Shown: piece by piece, positions 27,794 through 36,981 of the stretch
Position numbering within the stretch: position 1 is the stretch's first letter
Layout: every line of letters starts with the position of its first letter
From: Asinibacterium sp. OR53
Lineage (GTDB): Bacteria > Bacteroidota > Bacteroidia > Chitinophagales > Chitinophagaceae
DNA length: 64,000 nucleotides
Reading direction: 5' to 3'
NCBI RefSeq assembly: GCF_000515315.1
Contig: NZ_KI911562.1
Span: 2,699,220-2,763,219 of the forward strand
Notes under the pieces: model-generated
What the model was told of the DNA's origin: nothing
The model's database searches: none
What the model saw: only the letters and a program-made list of their open reading frames with translations
Program-made: the position numbers and the translations under genes

Positions 27794-30535
27794 ATGAAAT
27801 TTCTTTTTACAAAGAAAAAATATGTTATTACCGGAATTGCCGTTATTGCAGCAACGGGTTTTATCTTTTTGCTGTCGCCCACTAAAAGGATCGATTTTAA
27901 TACAGAAGTAAAACCCATCCTCAATAAAAAATGTATTTCCTGTCACGGCGGAGTCAAAGCCAAGGGCGGATTCAGCGTATTGTTCCGCGAAGAAGCATTG
28001 GCTAAAACAGAGTCTGGCAACCCTGCTATTATTCCCGGTGATCCTAACGGAAGTGAAATGATCCGCCGGCTGACTTCCAAAGACCCGGAAGAAAGGATGC
28101 CCTATAAACATGAAGCCCTTAGTAAAAATGAGATACATATCCTGAAAGAATGGATCAGGCAAGGGGCTAAATGGGGCGATCATTGGGCCTACCTTCCCGT
28201 ACAAAAAACGGATGCCCCTGATATCGCCAATAACTGGATACACAATGATGTAGATAAATTCATTTATGCCAAACTGAAGGAGGAAAAATTACAACCTGCT
28301 GCCCAGGCAGATAAAGCTACCTTGTTAAGAAGGGTAAGTCTTGACCTGATTGGTAGGTATCCAACGCAGACAGTTGCAGAACAATACCTGAAAAGCAATA
28401 ATGATAAGGCATACGAAGTGTTGGTGGACTCCCTGCTTGCTTCACCGCATTTTGGAGAACGATGGGCTTCCCTTTGGCTGGACCTGGCGAGGTATGCCGA
28501 TACCAAAGGATACGAAGCCGATGGAGGCCGTTCTATCTGGAAGTACAGGGACTGGCTTATCCATGCTTTCAATGAAGACAAACCATACAACCTTTTTATT
28601 ACGGAACAAATGGCCGGCGATCTGTTGCCAGATCCTACAGATGCACAATATATTGCTACTGCTTTTCACCGGAATTCAATGAACAACGACGAAGGCGGAA
28701 CCGACAATGAAGAGTTCAGAACAGCCGCAGTGATAGACCGGGTGAACACTACCTGGGAATCGTTGATGAGTACCACTTTTTCCTGTGTACAGTGCCACAG
28801 TCACCCTTATGATCCTTTTCATCACGAAGAATACTATAAATTCCTGGCTTATTTCAACAATACCCGTGATGAAGATGTACCCGGTGAATATCCCTTACTG
28901 CGTGAGTACAACGATACGATGCAACAAAAATTAAAGTCGGTTGTTGAATGGACAAAAAAATATGCATCGGAAGCAGAAGCAAAGAATCTCAAGAAATTCC
29001 TGCGTACATTACAGCCATCGGTTAATTCCACAACGGCCGACAGTTTGAAAAATGCAGTGATTGCGAATCATAATATTCAATTGATCATTCGCAATCACGC
29101 AGTAGCCCGTCTTAAAAAAATAGACTTGCAACAAAAGAACCTGCTGGTGTGCAAACTCTACACCAATAACCCATCAGGCACATTGAAACTGCATGTAGAT
29201 GCGCCGGACGGGCCCTTACTGGCTTCTGTGGCATTAAAGGCAGTACCACAGTGGCGGAATGAATATATCAACCTGTCACCACAAACTGGTGAGCACGATG
29301 TGTATCTCACTTACGAGAACCCCACATTGCATCCAGACAACAAAGCATTTGCCGTATACTTCGACTGGTTTGGTTTTATAGAACAATTGCCAGGCAAATC
29401 TGTATCCGGTTTTACAAAAACAGAACAGTCCTTCCATGAACTGTTGGATGCCAAAGTAACTACCACACCTGTAATGGTAGAGAATCCATCCTGGAAGTGG
29501 CGGAAAACGAATGTGTTCATAAGGGGAGCCTGGACCAGTAAAGGAAAAGAAGTGGAACCGGCAGTACCGAAAGTATTTGCGTATGCCATGCCCACCGGAG
29601 CACCTAAGAACCGCATGGGATTGGCCATGTGGTTAACCGATAAACGGAATCCCTTGGTCTCCAGAACGATTGTAAATCGTTTATGGGAGCAGCTGTTCGG
29701 CACCGGTATTGCCGAAACACTTGAGGACCTGGGCACACAGGGAATACCACCTACTCATAAAGACCTGCTGGATTTTCTCTCCTGGAAGCTGATGAATGAT
29801 TACCGATGGAGCCTCAAGACCTTACTAAAAGAACTGGTAACGAGTACTACTTACCGGCAAGATTCGAAACTGAACAATGAAGTAAAAGAAAAAGATCCGT
29901 TCAATAAATATTATGCGCGCGGACCAAGGGTACGATTAAGCGCAGAACAACTGCGTGACCAGCATTTGTGCATCAGTGGTATGATGAGTGATAAAATGTA
30001 TGGTCCAGGCGTGATGCCCTGGCAGCCAGAAGGGATATGGCTTTCACCCTACAATGGCGCAAAATGGATCAACAGCAAAGGAGAGGACCAGTACCGCAGG
30101 GCCGTGTATACTTATTGGAAACGCACCGCGCCGTATCCCTCCATGATTACATTTGATGGGGTGCCGCGCGCATTGTGTACAGCCCGCAGAATCCGCACCA
30201 ACACACCGTTGCAGGCATTGGTAACAATGAACGATTCTGCTTACCTGGATATGGCACGACATTTTGCATACCGTATGCAAGAGGAAGCGGGTAAAAAAAC
30301 AGAGCAGCAGATCATGAAAGGATATGAACTCATGTTGTATAAACCCATCAGCCAGGTGAAATTGAGCCTGTTCAAAGGCTTGTACGACAGGGCCTTGAGA
30401 GAATTTAAAAATGATCAGGACAAGACCTGCGAGATGATCGGCATGAATGATCAACACAACAACCCTGAAACAGCAGCACTGGTTGTGGTAGCGAATGCTA
30501 TGCTGAATCTCGATGAAATAGTGATGAAATGGTAA
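27794..30535 (+). CDS. DUF1549/DUF1553 protein with planctomycete-type cytochrome motif, 913 aa
   Basis: One N-terminal membrane anchor (about 10-28) precedes a planctomycete cytochrome-C-like domain with CxxCH at Cys47-Cys50-His51 (KKCISCHGG). A DUF1549 (PSCyt2-like) domain follows (WIHNDVDKFIYAKL, LLRRVSLDLIGRYPT, FGERWASLWLDLARYADT), with a second CxxCH near residue 335 (FSCVQCHSHPYDP). The C-terminal DUF1553 (PSD1-like) domain includes NPLVSRTIVNRLWEQLFGTG and RLSAEQLRDQ. These proteins are exported and of unknown biochemical role, thought to act in redox or polysaccharide breakdown. It starts a four-gene cluster with a 19-nt gap to the DUF1501 gene. Confidence 0.9.
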   Translation: MKFLFTKKKYVITGIAVIAATGFIFLLSPTKRIDFNTEVKPILNKKCISCHGGVKAKGGFSVLFREEALAKTESGNPAIIPGDPNGSEMIRRLTSKDPEERMPYKHEALSKNEIHILKEWIRQGAKWGDHWAYLPVQKTDAPDIANNWIHNDVDKFIYAKLKEEKLQPAAQADKATLLRRVSLDLIGRYPTQTVAEQYLKSNNDKAYEVLVDSLLASPHFGERWASLWLDLARYADTKGYEADGGRSIWKYRDWLIHAFNEDKPYNLFITEQMAGDLLPDPTDAQYIATAFHRNSMNNDEGGTDNEEFRTAAVIDRVNTTWESLMSTTFSCVQCHSHPYDPFHHEEYYKFLAYFNNTRDEDVPGEYPLLREYNDTMQQKLKSVVEWTKKYASEAEAKNLKKFLRTLQPSVNSTTADSLKNAVIANHNIQLIIRNHAVARLKKIDLQQKNLLVCKLYTNNPSGTLKLHVDAPDGPLLASVALKAVPQWRNEYINLSPQTGEHDVYLTYENPTLHPDNKAFAVYFDWFGFIEQLPGKSVSGFTKTEQSFHELLDAKVTTTPVMVENPSWKWRKTNVFIRGAWTSKGKEVEPAVPKVFAYAMPTGAPKNRMGLAMWLTDKRNPLVSRTIVNRLWEQLFGTGIAETLEDLGTQGIPPTHKDLLDFLSWKLMNDYRWSLKTLLKELVTSTTYRQDSKLNNEVKEKDPFNKYYARGPRVRLSAEQLRDQHLCISGMMSDKMYGPGVMPWQPEGIWLSPYNGAKWINSKGEDQYRRAVYTYWKRTAPYPSMITFDGVPRALCTARRIRTNTPLQALVTMNDSAYLDMARHFAYRMQEEAGKKTEQQIMKGYELMLYKPISQVKLSLFKGLYDRALREFKNDQDKTCEMIGMNDQHNNPETAALVVVANAMLNLDEIVMKW

Positions 30536-30554
30536 ACGAGCAAAACAGTTGTTC

Positions 30555-32063
30555 ATGACACAAAAAGAATTACAGGTACAACGGTTGGTGAAAGAAGCGC
30601 AGGAAGCGCAATTGCGCTTACATACCCGCAGGCATTTCCTGAAAGAAAGTGCTATGGGGCTCGGCGCATTGGCCATGGGTTCATTGTTGGGTGGATGCGG
30701 CAGTAACAGCAATGCTATTGCACCTGTTGCATTCGATCCCGCACATCCATTGCTTCCCAAACCCCCACAATTTGCAGGCAAAGCCAAAAGTGTCATTTAC
30801 CTGCACATGGCGGGTGCTCCTTCTCAATTGGAATTGTTCGATTATAAACCTGAATTGATGAAGATGGATGGACAGGATTGTCCGCCTTCATTGCTTGCCG
30901 GGAAGAAATTCGCTTTCATAAGCGGTGTGCCTAAAATGCTGGGTCCGCAAGCCCGTTTCGCACAACATGGTGAAAGCAGGACATGGGTAAGCGAGAACCT
31001 GCCACATTTTTCAACAGTAGTAGATGAAGTGAGCTTTTTAAAAGCAGTTACTACCGATCAGTTCAACCATGCACCTGCGCAACTGTTGATGCATACAGGC
31101 AGTCCGCGTTTGGGAAGACCCAGCATGGGCAGTTGGGTTACTTATGGCCTGGGAACAGAAAACCAGAACCTGCCCGGCTTTGTAGTACTAACAAGCGGCG
31201 GCAGTTTCCCCGATGCAGGTAAATCGGTATGGGGGAGTGGTTTTTTGCCATCGGTTTACCAGGGTGTACAGTGCCGAAGTGAAGGCGATCCGGTTTTATT
31301 CATCAAGGATCCTAATGGTATGAGTCGCGATTTACGAAAAGCATCGATTGAAACGATCAATGAAGCCAACCGGCAGGAATATGCCGAATACAATGACCCT
31401 GAAATTCTTTCACGCATCTCACAATACGAGATGGCTTATCGTATGCAGATAACGGCTCCCAATGTAATGAACATCAACGATGAACCATCATATATACATG
31501 AGATGTACGGTACCCAGCCTGGTAAAAGTTGCTTTGCGAATAATGTATTACTGGCGAGGAAGCTGGTTGAAAAAGGCGTGCGTTATGTGCAATTATTCGA
31601 TTGGGGTTGGGATGCACATGGAGATAGTCCCAATAATGCAGTCAATATAGGCCTCATCAATAAATGCCGGACGATCGACAAAGCCATTACAGCTTTGTTG
31701 CTCGATTTAAAACAAAGAGGCCTGCTCGAAGAAACACTGGTGGTATGGGGCGGCGAATTCGGCCGTACGCCCATGATGGAAAATAGGAATGGCATCAATG
31801 CGCCATTTAAAGGAAGAGACCATCATACAGAAGCATTCACAATATGGATGGCGGGTGGCGGTATCAAACCGGGATATACTTATGGCGAAACGGACGAGAT
31901 CGGTTACAGTGCCGTGAGCGGTAAAACAGACGCCTTCGATATACAGGCAACTATATTGAACCAGTTGGGTTTTAACCATGAACAGTTCACTTATTATTTC
32001 CAGGGAAGACCTTTCCGCCTCACAGATGTAGGAGGGAAAGTGATCCGGGATATCATCGCTTAA
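30555..32063 (+). CDS. DUF1501 family exported protein, 502 aa
   Basis: The ATG at 30555 is used instead of a TTG two codons earlier. A twin-arginine signal (TRRHFLKESAMGLGALAMG) ends at a lipobox-like GGC. The body has the DUF1501 landmarks KSVIYLHMAGAPSQLELFDY, FNHAPAQLLMHTG, LFDWGWDAHGD and VVWGGEFGRTP. The fold is related to the alkaline phosphatase/sulfatase superfamily, but substrates are not established. DUF1501 genes nearly always follow DUF1549/DUF1553 genes, as here, so the two products probably work together outside the cytoplasm. Confidence 0.92.
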   Translation: MTQKELQVQRLVKEAQEAQLRLHTRRHFLKESAMGLGALAMGSLLGGCGSNSNAIAPVAFDPAHPLLPKPPQFAGKAKSVIYLHMAGAPSQLELFDYKPELMKMDGQDCPPSLLAGKKFAFISGVPKMLGPQARFAQHGESRTWVSENLPHFSTVVDEVSFLKAVTTDQFNHAPAQLLMHTGSPRLGRPSMGSWVTYGLGTENQNLPGFVVLTSGGSFPDAGKSVWGSGFLPSVYQGVQCRSEGDPVLFIKDPNGMSRDLRKASIETINEANRQEYAEYNDPEILSRISQYEMAYRMQITAPNVMNINDEPSYIHEMYGTQPGKSCFANNVLLARKLVEKGVRYVQLFDWGWDAHGDSPNNAVNIGLINKCRTIDKAITALLLDLKQRGLLEETLVVWGGEFGRTPMMENRNGINAPFKGRDHHTEAFTIWMAGGGIKPGYTYGETDEIGYSAVSGKTDAFDIQATILNQLGFNHEQFTYYFQGRPFRLTDVGGKVIRDIIA

Positions 32064-32083
32064 AAAAACTATAAACAGATACA

Positions 32084-33013
32084 ATGAAACAAAGCCGAAG
32101 GAATTTTATCAAACTCAGCGCCACAGCAGCCGGCATGCTGTATTCATTAGACGAATTTGCAGCAACGGATAAACCTTCCTTTAAACAAAACGGGAAATTC
32201 AGTTTGTTGTTGATGGCTACCAACTGGGGATTCAATGGCACGATCGATGAATTTTGCGCTGCCGCCAAAAAAGAAGGCTATGATGGCATAGAGCCAGTGT
32301 GGCCAACTGAAGCCAAAGACCAGGAGGCATTGTTTGCTGCTGTGAAAAAACATGGACTCGAAGTGGGATTTTTGTGCAGGGGCTGGCAAAACGATTTCAA
32401 GGAGCATCTCGAAAGCTTTAAAAAAGTAACTTCCGATGCCGCCAACAACCGGTTTCAAAAACCGGTATATATCAATTGCCATTCCGGGCGTGATTATTTT
32501 AGTTTTGATCAATCGGCATCTTTCATCGATCATACCACGCAACTTTCTAAAGACACAGGTATTCGGTTCTGTCACGAAACGCATCGTTCGCGCATGCTGT
32601 TCGCTGCGCATATTACCAGGCAGTTCATAGAAAAGAAACCCGACCTGAAACTTACTTTCGATGTATCGCATTGGTGCAATGTGCACGAAAGCCTGCTGGG
32701 CGATCAAAAAGACACGGTTGATATGGCGTTGGAAAGGGTAGAGCATATCCATGCGCGTATCGGCCACGAAGAAGGGCCGCAAGTGAATGATCCGCGCGCA
32801 CCGGAATGGGAAGCGGCGGTTAAGCAACATTTCGCATGGTGGGACAAGGTAGCGGAGCGTAAAAAAAGAAATGGCGAGCGAATGACGATCCTCACCGAAT
32901 TCGGGCCACCTACATACATGCCCACACTGCCCTATACGAGGCAACCACTGGCCGATCAATGGGCCATCAATGTGTATATGATGAAATTACTGAGACAGCG
33001 ATACGGTGCGTAA
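32084..33013 (+). CDS. Tat-exported sugar isomerase/epimerase-like TIM-barrel protein, 309 aa
   Basis: The N-terminus QSRRNFIKLSATAAGML is a twin-arginine signal. The rest resembles xylose-isomerase-like TIM barrels (AP endonuclease 2 family): EEFCAAAKKEGYDGIEP-type repeats, YINCHSGRDYFSF, CHETHRSRMLF, LTFDVSHWCNVHE and HIHARIGHEEG. His and Glu/Asp residues in these blocks fit the metal site. It starts 20 nt after the DUF1501 gene. A periplasmic role in sugar conversion is likely from family and context; the substrate is unknown. Confidence 0.85.
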   Translation: MKQSRRNFIKLSATAAGMLYSLDEFAATDKPSFKQNGKFSLLLMATNWGFNGTIDEFCAAAKKEGYDGIEPVWPTEAKDQEALFAAVKKHGLEVGFLCRGWQNDFKEHLESFKKVTSDAANNRFQKPVYINCHSGRDYFSFDQSASFIDHTTQLSKDTGIRFCHETHRSRMLFAAHITRQFIEKKPDLKLTFDVSHWCNVHESLLGDQKDTVDMALERVEHIHARIGHEEGPQVNDPRAPEWEAAVKQHFAWWDKVAERKKRNGERMTILTEFGPPTYMPTLPYTRQPLADQWAINVYMMKLLRQRYGA

Positions 33014-33042
33014 AGCCCTTCGTTTAAAAAATTGTATCGATC

Positions 33043-34440
33043 ATGTTTTTATCTGTTTCAGGTTTGATGGGACGTTTTCACCCGGTACTGGTGCACTTGC
33101 CTATCGGTATCTTATTGCTAGCCTGTTTTTTTCAATGGCTTTCTATAAAAGAAAAATTTGCATTGCTTAGGCCGGCAATCCCTGTGATGCTCTTCTGGGG
33201 TGTGCTGAGCGGAATATTCTCCTGTTTAACAGGGTATATGCTTTCACTCAGCGCAGATTACGATGCTGACTTGGTAGAGCAGCATCAATGGCTGGGTATT
33301 TTTTCAGTAACAGCTTCTTTGATCTTCTATTTGTTGTATAAGTTTTCGTTCAATGAAAAAATGGCCCGCTGGTTTTCCCTGGGCATCATTGTATTGATTA
33401 CCATTACCGGGCACCTGGGCGGATCATTGACGCATGGATCGGATTACCTTACGTCCGGCCTGCACAATAACCAGGAAGGCCCTGCATTGAAACCCATTCC
33501 CAATATCCAGGAAGCAGCGTTGTATCCTGGTGTGGTACAGCCTTTGTTGCAAGCCAGGTGTTACAGTTGTCATGGGCCTGAAAAACAAAAAGGAAAATTA
33601 AGACTCGATCAACAAAACTTCATACTCAAAGGAGGGAAGGATGGCGTAGCACTCATCGCTGGTAAAGCAGATGAAAGCGAAATGATCAGGCGAATATTGC
33701 TGCCGGTTTCCAATGAAAAACATATGCCGCCCAAAGAGAAACCTCAACTCACCGCAGAAGAAATCGCCTTACTGCATTGGTGGATCAGTACTGGCGCAGA
33801 TTTTAATAAGAAAGTTAAAGACCTGCCGCAAACAGAAAAGATCAAACCGGTGCTGATTGCTTTGCAATCGGGCAATGTTAAAAAAGAAGAAAATGCAATG
33901 CCTGATCAGCAGGTGGCGAAAGCTGATGAAACCATTGTCAACAGGCTGAAAAAAGCCGGGGTAATAGTGGTGCCTGTTGCACAGAACAGCAATTATCTTT
34001 CTGCCAATTTTGTGAATGCCAATGCCGATTCCCTGATAGCGTTGCTTGAACCACTCAAAGAACAGCTTTTATGGTTGAAGTTAGATCATGCCGCTATCGA
34101 TGATGCTGCTATGCCGGTTATTGGCAAACTTACGACTCTTACAAAACTGCAACTCAGCAATACACTTGTTACAGATCAAGGGATCGCTGCATTGCAATCA
34201 TTGCATCACCTGGCATCTCTTAACCTCACAGGAACAAAGGTTACGGCAAAAGGAATAGAACAATTAAAACCTTTAAAAGAACTCAGGTATCTGTACCTGT
34301 ATCAAACAGATGTGAAAAACCAGGAGTGGACTTTGTTGCAGAAAGTATTTCCGGCAACGAGACTGGACTCGGGAAAATACATAGTACAATCGTTGCCTAC
34401 TGACACGATGATTGTAAAGCCCCCTCCCAAAAAAATGTAA
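33043..34440 (+). CDS. DUF2231 membrane protein with cytochrome-C-like and LRR domains, 465 aa
   Basis: Residues 1-130 carry four membrane helices of the DUF2231 type (RFHPVLVHLPIGILLLACFF). A planctomycete cytochrome-C-like domain follows with CxxCH at Cys173-Cys176-His177 (ARCYSCHGPEKQKGKLRLD) and a later HMPPKEKPQL that may give a Met ligand. Residues about 345-430 form four leucine-rich repeats (LTKLQLSNTLVTDQGIAAL). It closes the four-gene exported cluster, 29 nt after the epimerase-like gene. It may be the membrane electron-transfer anchor for the exported partners (inference). Confidence 0.88.
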   Translation: MFLSVSGLMGRFHPVLVHLPIGILLLACFFQWLSIKEKFALLRPAIPVMLFWGVLSGIFSCLTGYMLSLSADYDADLVEQHQWLGIFSVTASLIFYLLYKFSFNEKMARWFSLGIIVLITITGHLGGSLTHGSDYLTSGLHNNQEGPALKPIPNIQEAALYPGVVQPLLQARCYSCHGPEKQKGKLRLDQQNFILKGGKDGVALIAGKADESEMIRRILLPVSNEKHMPPKEKPQLTAEEIALLHWWISTGADFNKKVKDLPQTEKIKPVLIALQSGNVKKEENAMPDQQVAKADETIVNRLKKAGVIVVPVAQNSNYLSANFVNANADSLIALLEPLKEQLLWLKLDHAAIDDAAMPVIGKLTTLTKLQLSNTLVTDQGIAALQSLHHLASLNLTGTKVTAKGIEQLKPLKELRYLYLYQTDVKNQEWTLLQKVFPATRLDSGKYIVQSLPTDTMIVKPPPKKM

Positions 34441-34442
34441 TA

Positions 34443-34517
34443 ATGAAAAAAATATTTCTGTATTTGTGCTGTACCCTTGTGATACTGACATCCTGTAAAA
34501 CAACATTGTTGACGTAA
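34443..34517 (+). CDS. Tiny lipoprotein-like peptide, 24 aa, possibly a gene remnant
   Basis: The ATG two bases after the preceding stop opens MKKIFLYLCCTLVILTSCKT, ending four residues later. This is a complete lipoprotein signal with lipobox LTSC and almost no mature part. It may be a true small lipopeptide (as with bacterial lysis or entericidin-type peptides) or what is left of a truncated lipoprotein. It ends one base before the oppositely oriented gene at 34519. Confidence 0.45.
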   Translation: MKKIFLYLCCTLVILTSCKTTLLT

Positions 34518-34518
34518 G

Positions 34519-34824
34519 TCAACGGCTTATCGAGGGCACTTCATATTCGTTTTCATCAACCATGTCCAGTATCCTGGTTTTAGGATTGATCATTACAGTC
34601 CCTTCTACATTACTCCATAATTTTTTTAACGCATTCAGGGTTAACAGGGCATTGTCTATATGATCGAAAACCAAATCAACAATTACATAGTTCGGGTCTT
34701 CGCTCAGCCTGTAGATGCGATAACGCTTGACACCTGATTTTTTTCTGTCAATCGGATCGCTGTCAAAGGCTTTCTTCCAGCCATTGTAGTTTGGAACAAG
34801 GTGCTCAATTTGTAAAATAGTCAT
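34519..34824 (-). CDS. Small protein, probably dimeric alpha/beta-barrel (ABM-like), 101 aa
   Basis: The start MTILQIEHLVPNYNGWKK (34824) is preferred over a longer frame to 34857. The sequence resembles small dimeric alpha-beta barrel proteins of the antibiotic-biosynthesis-monooxygenase/cyclase type: an early strand with IQIEH, NGWKKAFDSDPIDRKKSGVK, then YVIVDLVFDHIDNALL. No catalytic residues are evident. It is monocistronic and convergent with the exported cluster. The family assignment is tentative. Confidence 0.7.
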   Translation of the reverse strand: MTILQIEHLVPNYNGWKKAFDSDPIDRKKSGVKRYRIYRLSEDPNYVIVDLVFDHIDNALLTLNALKKLWSNVEGTVMINPKTRILDMVDENEYEVPSISR

Positions 34825-34969
34825 ATCGAACAATTTTAATTGGTTACGACGATACAATGTTGAAGCATGTGCGGCATAAGAATGTTATGGAATTTAAATG
34901 AAAATACGGATAGTTCAAAGCCGCCGGCGAAAGATGTGATAACTGAAGACGCCAGGTGAGGTAAATAAA

Positions 34970-34996
34970 AAAGAGCAGTAACATACTGCTCTTTTT
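34970..34996 (-). terminator. Terminator after tRNA-Arg
   Basis: An 11-bp stem (34970-34980 with 34984-34994, loop of three) lies directly downstream of the tRNA on the minus strand and continues into a T-run in that direction. Confidence 0.8.
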
Positions 34997-34997
34997 G

Positions 34998-35071
34998 TGA
35001 CCGCGTCAGGATTCAAACCTGAAACCTTCTGATCCGTAGTCAGATGCTCTATTCAGTTGAGCTACGCAGCC
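34998..35071 (-). tRNA. tRNA-Arg (anticodon ACG)
   Basis: The minus strand folds as a 74-nt cloverleaf: acceptor GGCTGCG pairs with CGCGGTC, the D-arm contains TAGCTCAACTG, and the anticodon stem TCTGA/TCAGA holds loop CTACGGA with anticodon ACG. The T-arm contains CAGG-TTTGAAT-CCTG. CCA is not encoded. Anticodon ACG reads CGN arginine codons after A-to-I editing. Confidence 0.93.
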
Positions 35072-35143
35072 ATTCCCATTAATCGGGCTGCAAATATAAA
35101 GGCTAAAAAAGAATCTGCAAAACCAATTTGCGTTTTTTCAACA

Positions 35144-35923
35144 TTAATCTAAATCATATATACCTGCTGAAGCTTTCTCTACCAGCTTCTTAGGCAATAA
35201 CCACGCAAAAAATGCACCGAGTTTATTGATCATACCAGCGATCAACTCTGTTTTGCGGGCAAACATAGCGTGTACCGCCAGCCGGGCAACTGCTTCAGGT
35301 GTCATGTTCACTTTCTCGGCCGTTTTAAGGGCTTTAGGCCCCACATTGGCCCTGTGTGCAAAACCGGTGTCGGTAGAACCCGGACTCACAGCCGTTACCG
35401 ATACCCGGGTATTACGCAATTCATAGCGCAGCCCCCGGCTGAAATTCAAAACAAAAGCTTTCGAAGCGGCATACACGCTCAGTCCGGGCACTGCCTGGTA
35501 TGCTGCCGAACTGGCAATATTCAGGATATAAGCCTGCGGCTGTTCTTTTAAACGGGGCAGGAGGGCACTGCAGAGGGCTACAGGCGTCATCATGTTCACT
35601 TCCATCATTTCGCGGTGCTCAGCGGCATTATAAGCCGTAAACGGGCCACTCAATCCATATCCCGCATTGTTTACCAGGATATACACCGGATAATGCTTTT
35701 CATCTACCCAGCGAAGGATTTGTTCTACTGCGCCGGCCTTGCCCAGATCGGCTGCCAGGTAATCTACCTGTATACCGTGTTTAACAGTCAGCTCATTAGC
35801 GAGTGCCGACAGCAGGTCGCCACTGCGGGCTACCAGCAGCAGGTCGATCTTTTTAGCCGCTAACTCTTCTGCAATGGCTTTGCCAATTCCTTTGCTGGCC
35901 CCGGTAATCAATGCGTAACTCAT
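35144..35923 (-). CDS. Short-chain dehydrogenase/reductase, 259 aa
   Basis: Classical SDR landmarks are all present: the nucleotide motif TGASKGIG (7-14), LAADL, NNAGYG, a catalytic Ser in NIASSAAYQ, and YAASK. The protein belongs to the DltE/YqjQ-like group of SDRs acting on broad carbonyl substrates, probably with NADPH; the substrate cannot be read from sequence. The C-terminus has a hydrophobic segment (LGAFFAWLLPKKLV). Its length is normal. It lies downstream of the PhyH gene on the same strand, but a terminator-like stem separates them. Confidence 0.92.
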   Translation of the reverse strand: MSYALITGASKGIGKAIAEELAAKKIDLLLVARSGDLLSALANELTVKHGIQVDYLAADLGKAGAVEQILRWVDEKHYPVYILVNNAGYGLSGPFTAYNAAEHREMMEVNMMTPVALCSALLPRLKEQPQAYILNIASSAAYQAVPGLSVYAASKAFVLNFSRGLRYELRNTRVSVTAVSPGSTDTGFAHRANVGPKALKTAEKVNMTPEAVARLAVHAMFARKTELIAGMINKLGAFFAWLLPKKLVEKASAGIYDLD

Positions 35924-35941
35924 TGTACTTGTTTTGAATGA

Positions 35942-35968
35942 AAAAGGCCAACAGTTGTTGACCTTTTC
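35942..35968 (-). terminator. Terminator of the PhyH-type gene
   Basis: An imperfect 11-bp stem (AAAAGGCCAAC with GTTGACCTTTT, one G-T pair) lies 34 nt past the stop of the leftward dioxygenase gene and is followed by T-rich sequence on that strand. Confidence 0.65.
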
Positions 35969-35999
35969 ACAATATCATTTTTGACTGAGGGTATAATTT

Positions 36000-36812
36000 T
36001 TAATGATGCACTTTGCTGGTAAAACGGTGATAAAAAGGTGTTTTACTGTTCTCATCCTTCGGTTTGTACTTACCCGTTACAATGGGCACATACATTACAC
36101 GGCGGCGGCTCTCTTCACCGAATTTTGGTGATTGCTTCACGCGGTGCCAGAGACGGCCATCGTGCACCGACAGGTCGCCGGCGTTGAGGTCGAACCCAAC
36201 TTCACGGTTATCATCGCTGTTATCGATGAAATATTTTTTACCGAACAACAATTTCAGTACACCTTGCTTGTGGGTACCAGGGATCACACGCAAACCACCA
36301 TTTTCAAAAGGACAGGTATCGAGGTGTATACCCACATTGAGCATGGGCATGATCTTTTGTCCTAAGAAAAGGTCACGGGGCGCATCGGTATGCCAACCCA
36401 TTTGGGTAAAAGTGCTGTTAGGTGTGTTGATGTAATTGTTGATGACCAGTCCGTCTTTTTCATTCTCCGCAATACGTCCTTCGTAAGGCCCGAGGAAAGC
36501 GGTGAGGGCTTTCAACCGGTCGTCTTCCAGTAATTGGTGCAGAGGGTCGCTGTATAAAGAACTGAAACATAAACGCTGGATGGTTTTGTTGCCATGCTCG
36601 TCTTTGCCAAATTTCAAGGGGATGCCGTTCACTTTATCGCGTCCTTCTTCCAGCCATGTCTGCTCCAGGCGTTTCAGCTCATCAATGAATATATTCACTT
36701 TTTCCCTGCTGATGAAGTTCCTGAATACTATTACACCGTGCTTGTCGAAAAAATCCAATTGCTCCGCGGTTACAGTATCTCCCAGTTGAAAATGACTATC
36801 CCATTTTTTCAT
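36000..36812 (-). CDS. Phytanoyl-CoA dioxygenase (PhyH) family protein, 270 aa
   Basis: The iron-binding facial triad of Fe(II)/2-oxoglutarate oxygenases is visible: His141 and Asp143 (GWHTDAPRD) and His223 (LWHRVK). Arg residues in the following ESRRRVMY stretch are suited to binding 2-oxoglutarate. RVIPGTHKQG (175-184) is a typical PhyH block. The enzyme hydroxylates an unknown substrate in the cytoplasm. Upstream, CAAATCTA at 36895-36902 reads TAGATTTG on the coding strand and fits a -7 box, although no matching -33 was seen. Confidence 0.9.
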   Translation of the reverse strand: MKKWDSHFQLGDTVTAEQLDFFDKHGVIVFRNFISREKVNIFIDELKRLEQTWLEEGRDKVNGIPLKFGKDEHGNKTIQRLCFSSLYSDPLHQLLEDDRLKALTAFLGPYEGRIAENEKDGLVINNYINTPNSTFTQMGWHTDAPRDLFLGQKIMPMLNVGIHLDTCPFENGGLRVIPGTHKQGVLKLLFGKKYFIDNSDDNREVGFDLNAGDLSVHDGRLWHRVKQSPKFGEESRRRVMYVPIVTGKYKPKDENSKTPFYHRFTSKVHH

Positions 36813-36981
36813 TCTTACGCTGTTACGGTTAGTATATTAGTGTAATGTTAATTAATTATTACAAAATTGTAAAGGGCAAAACCCCAAAAACACGCAAATC
36901 TAAGCAATTTATGAAGAGATTCCTCTAAGATAATGTATAAGAGGTTTATTTTGCGTGTTTTATGACACAAAACGCTGTTTT

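Noticed and set aside
36895..36902. Promoter of the PhyH gene (TAGATTTG on the minus strand)
   Set aside because: The -7 box is good, but no TTTG or TTG lies 19-21 nt upstream, so it was not listed as a separate feature.
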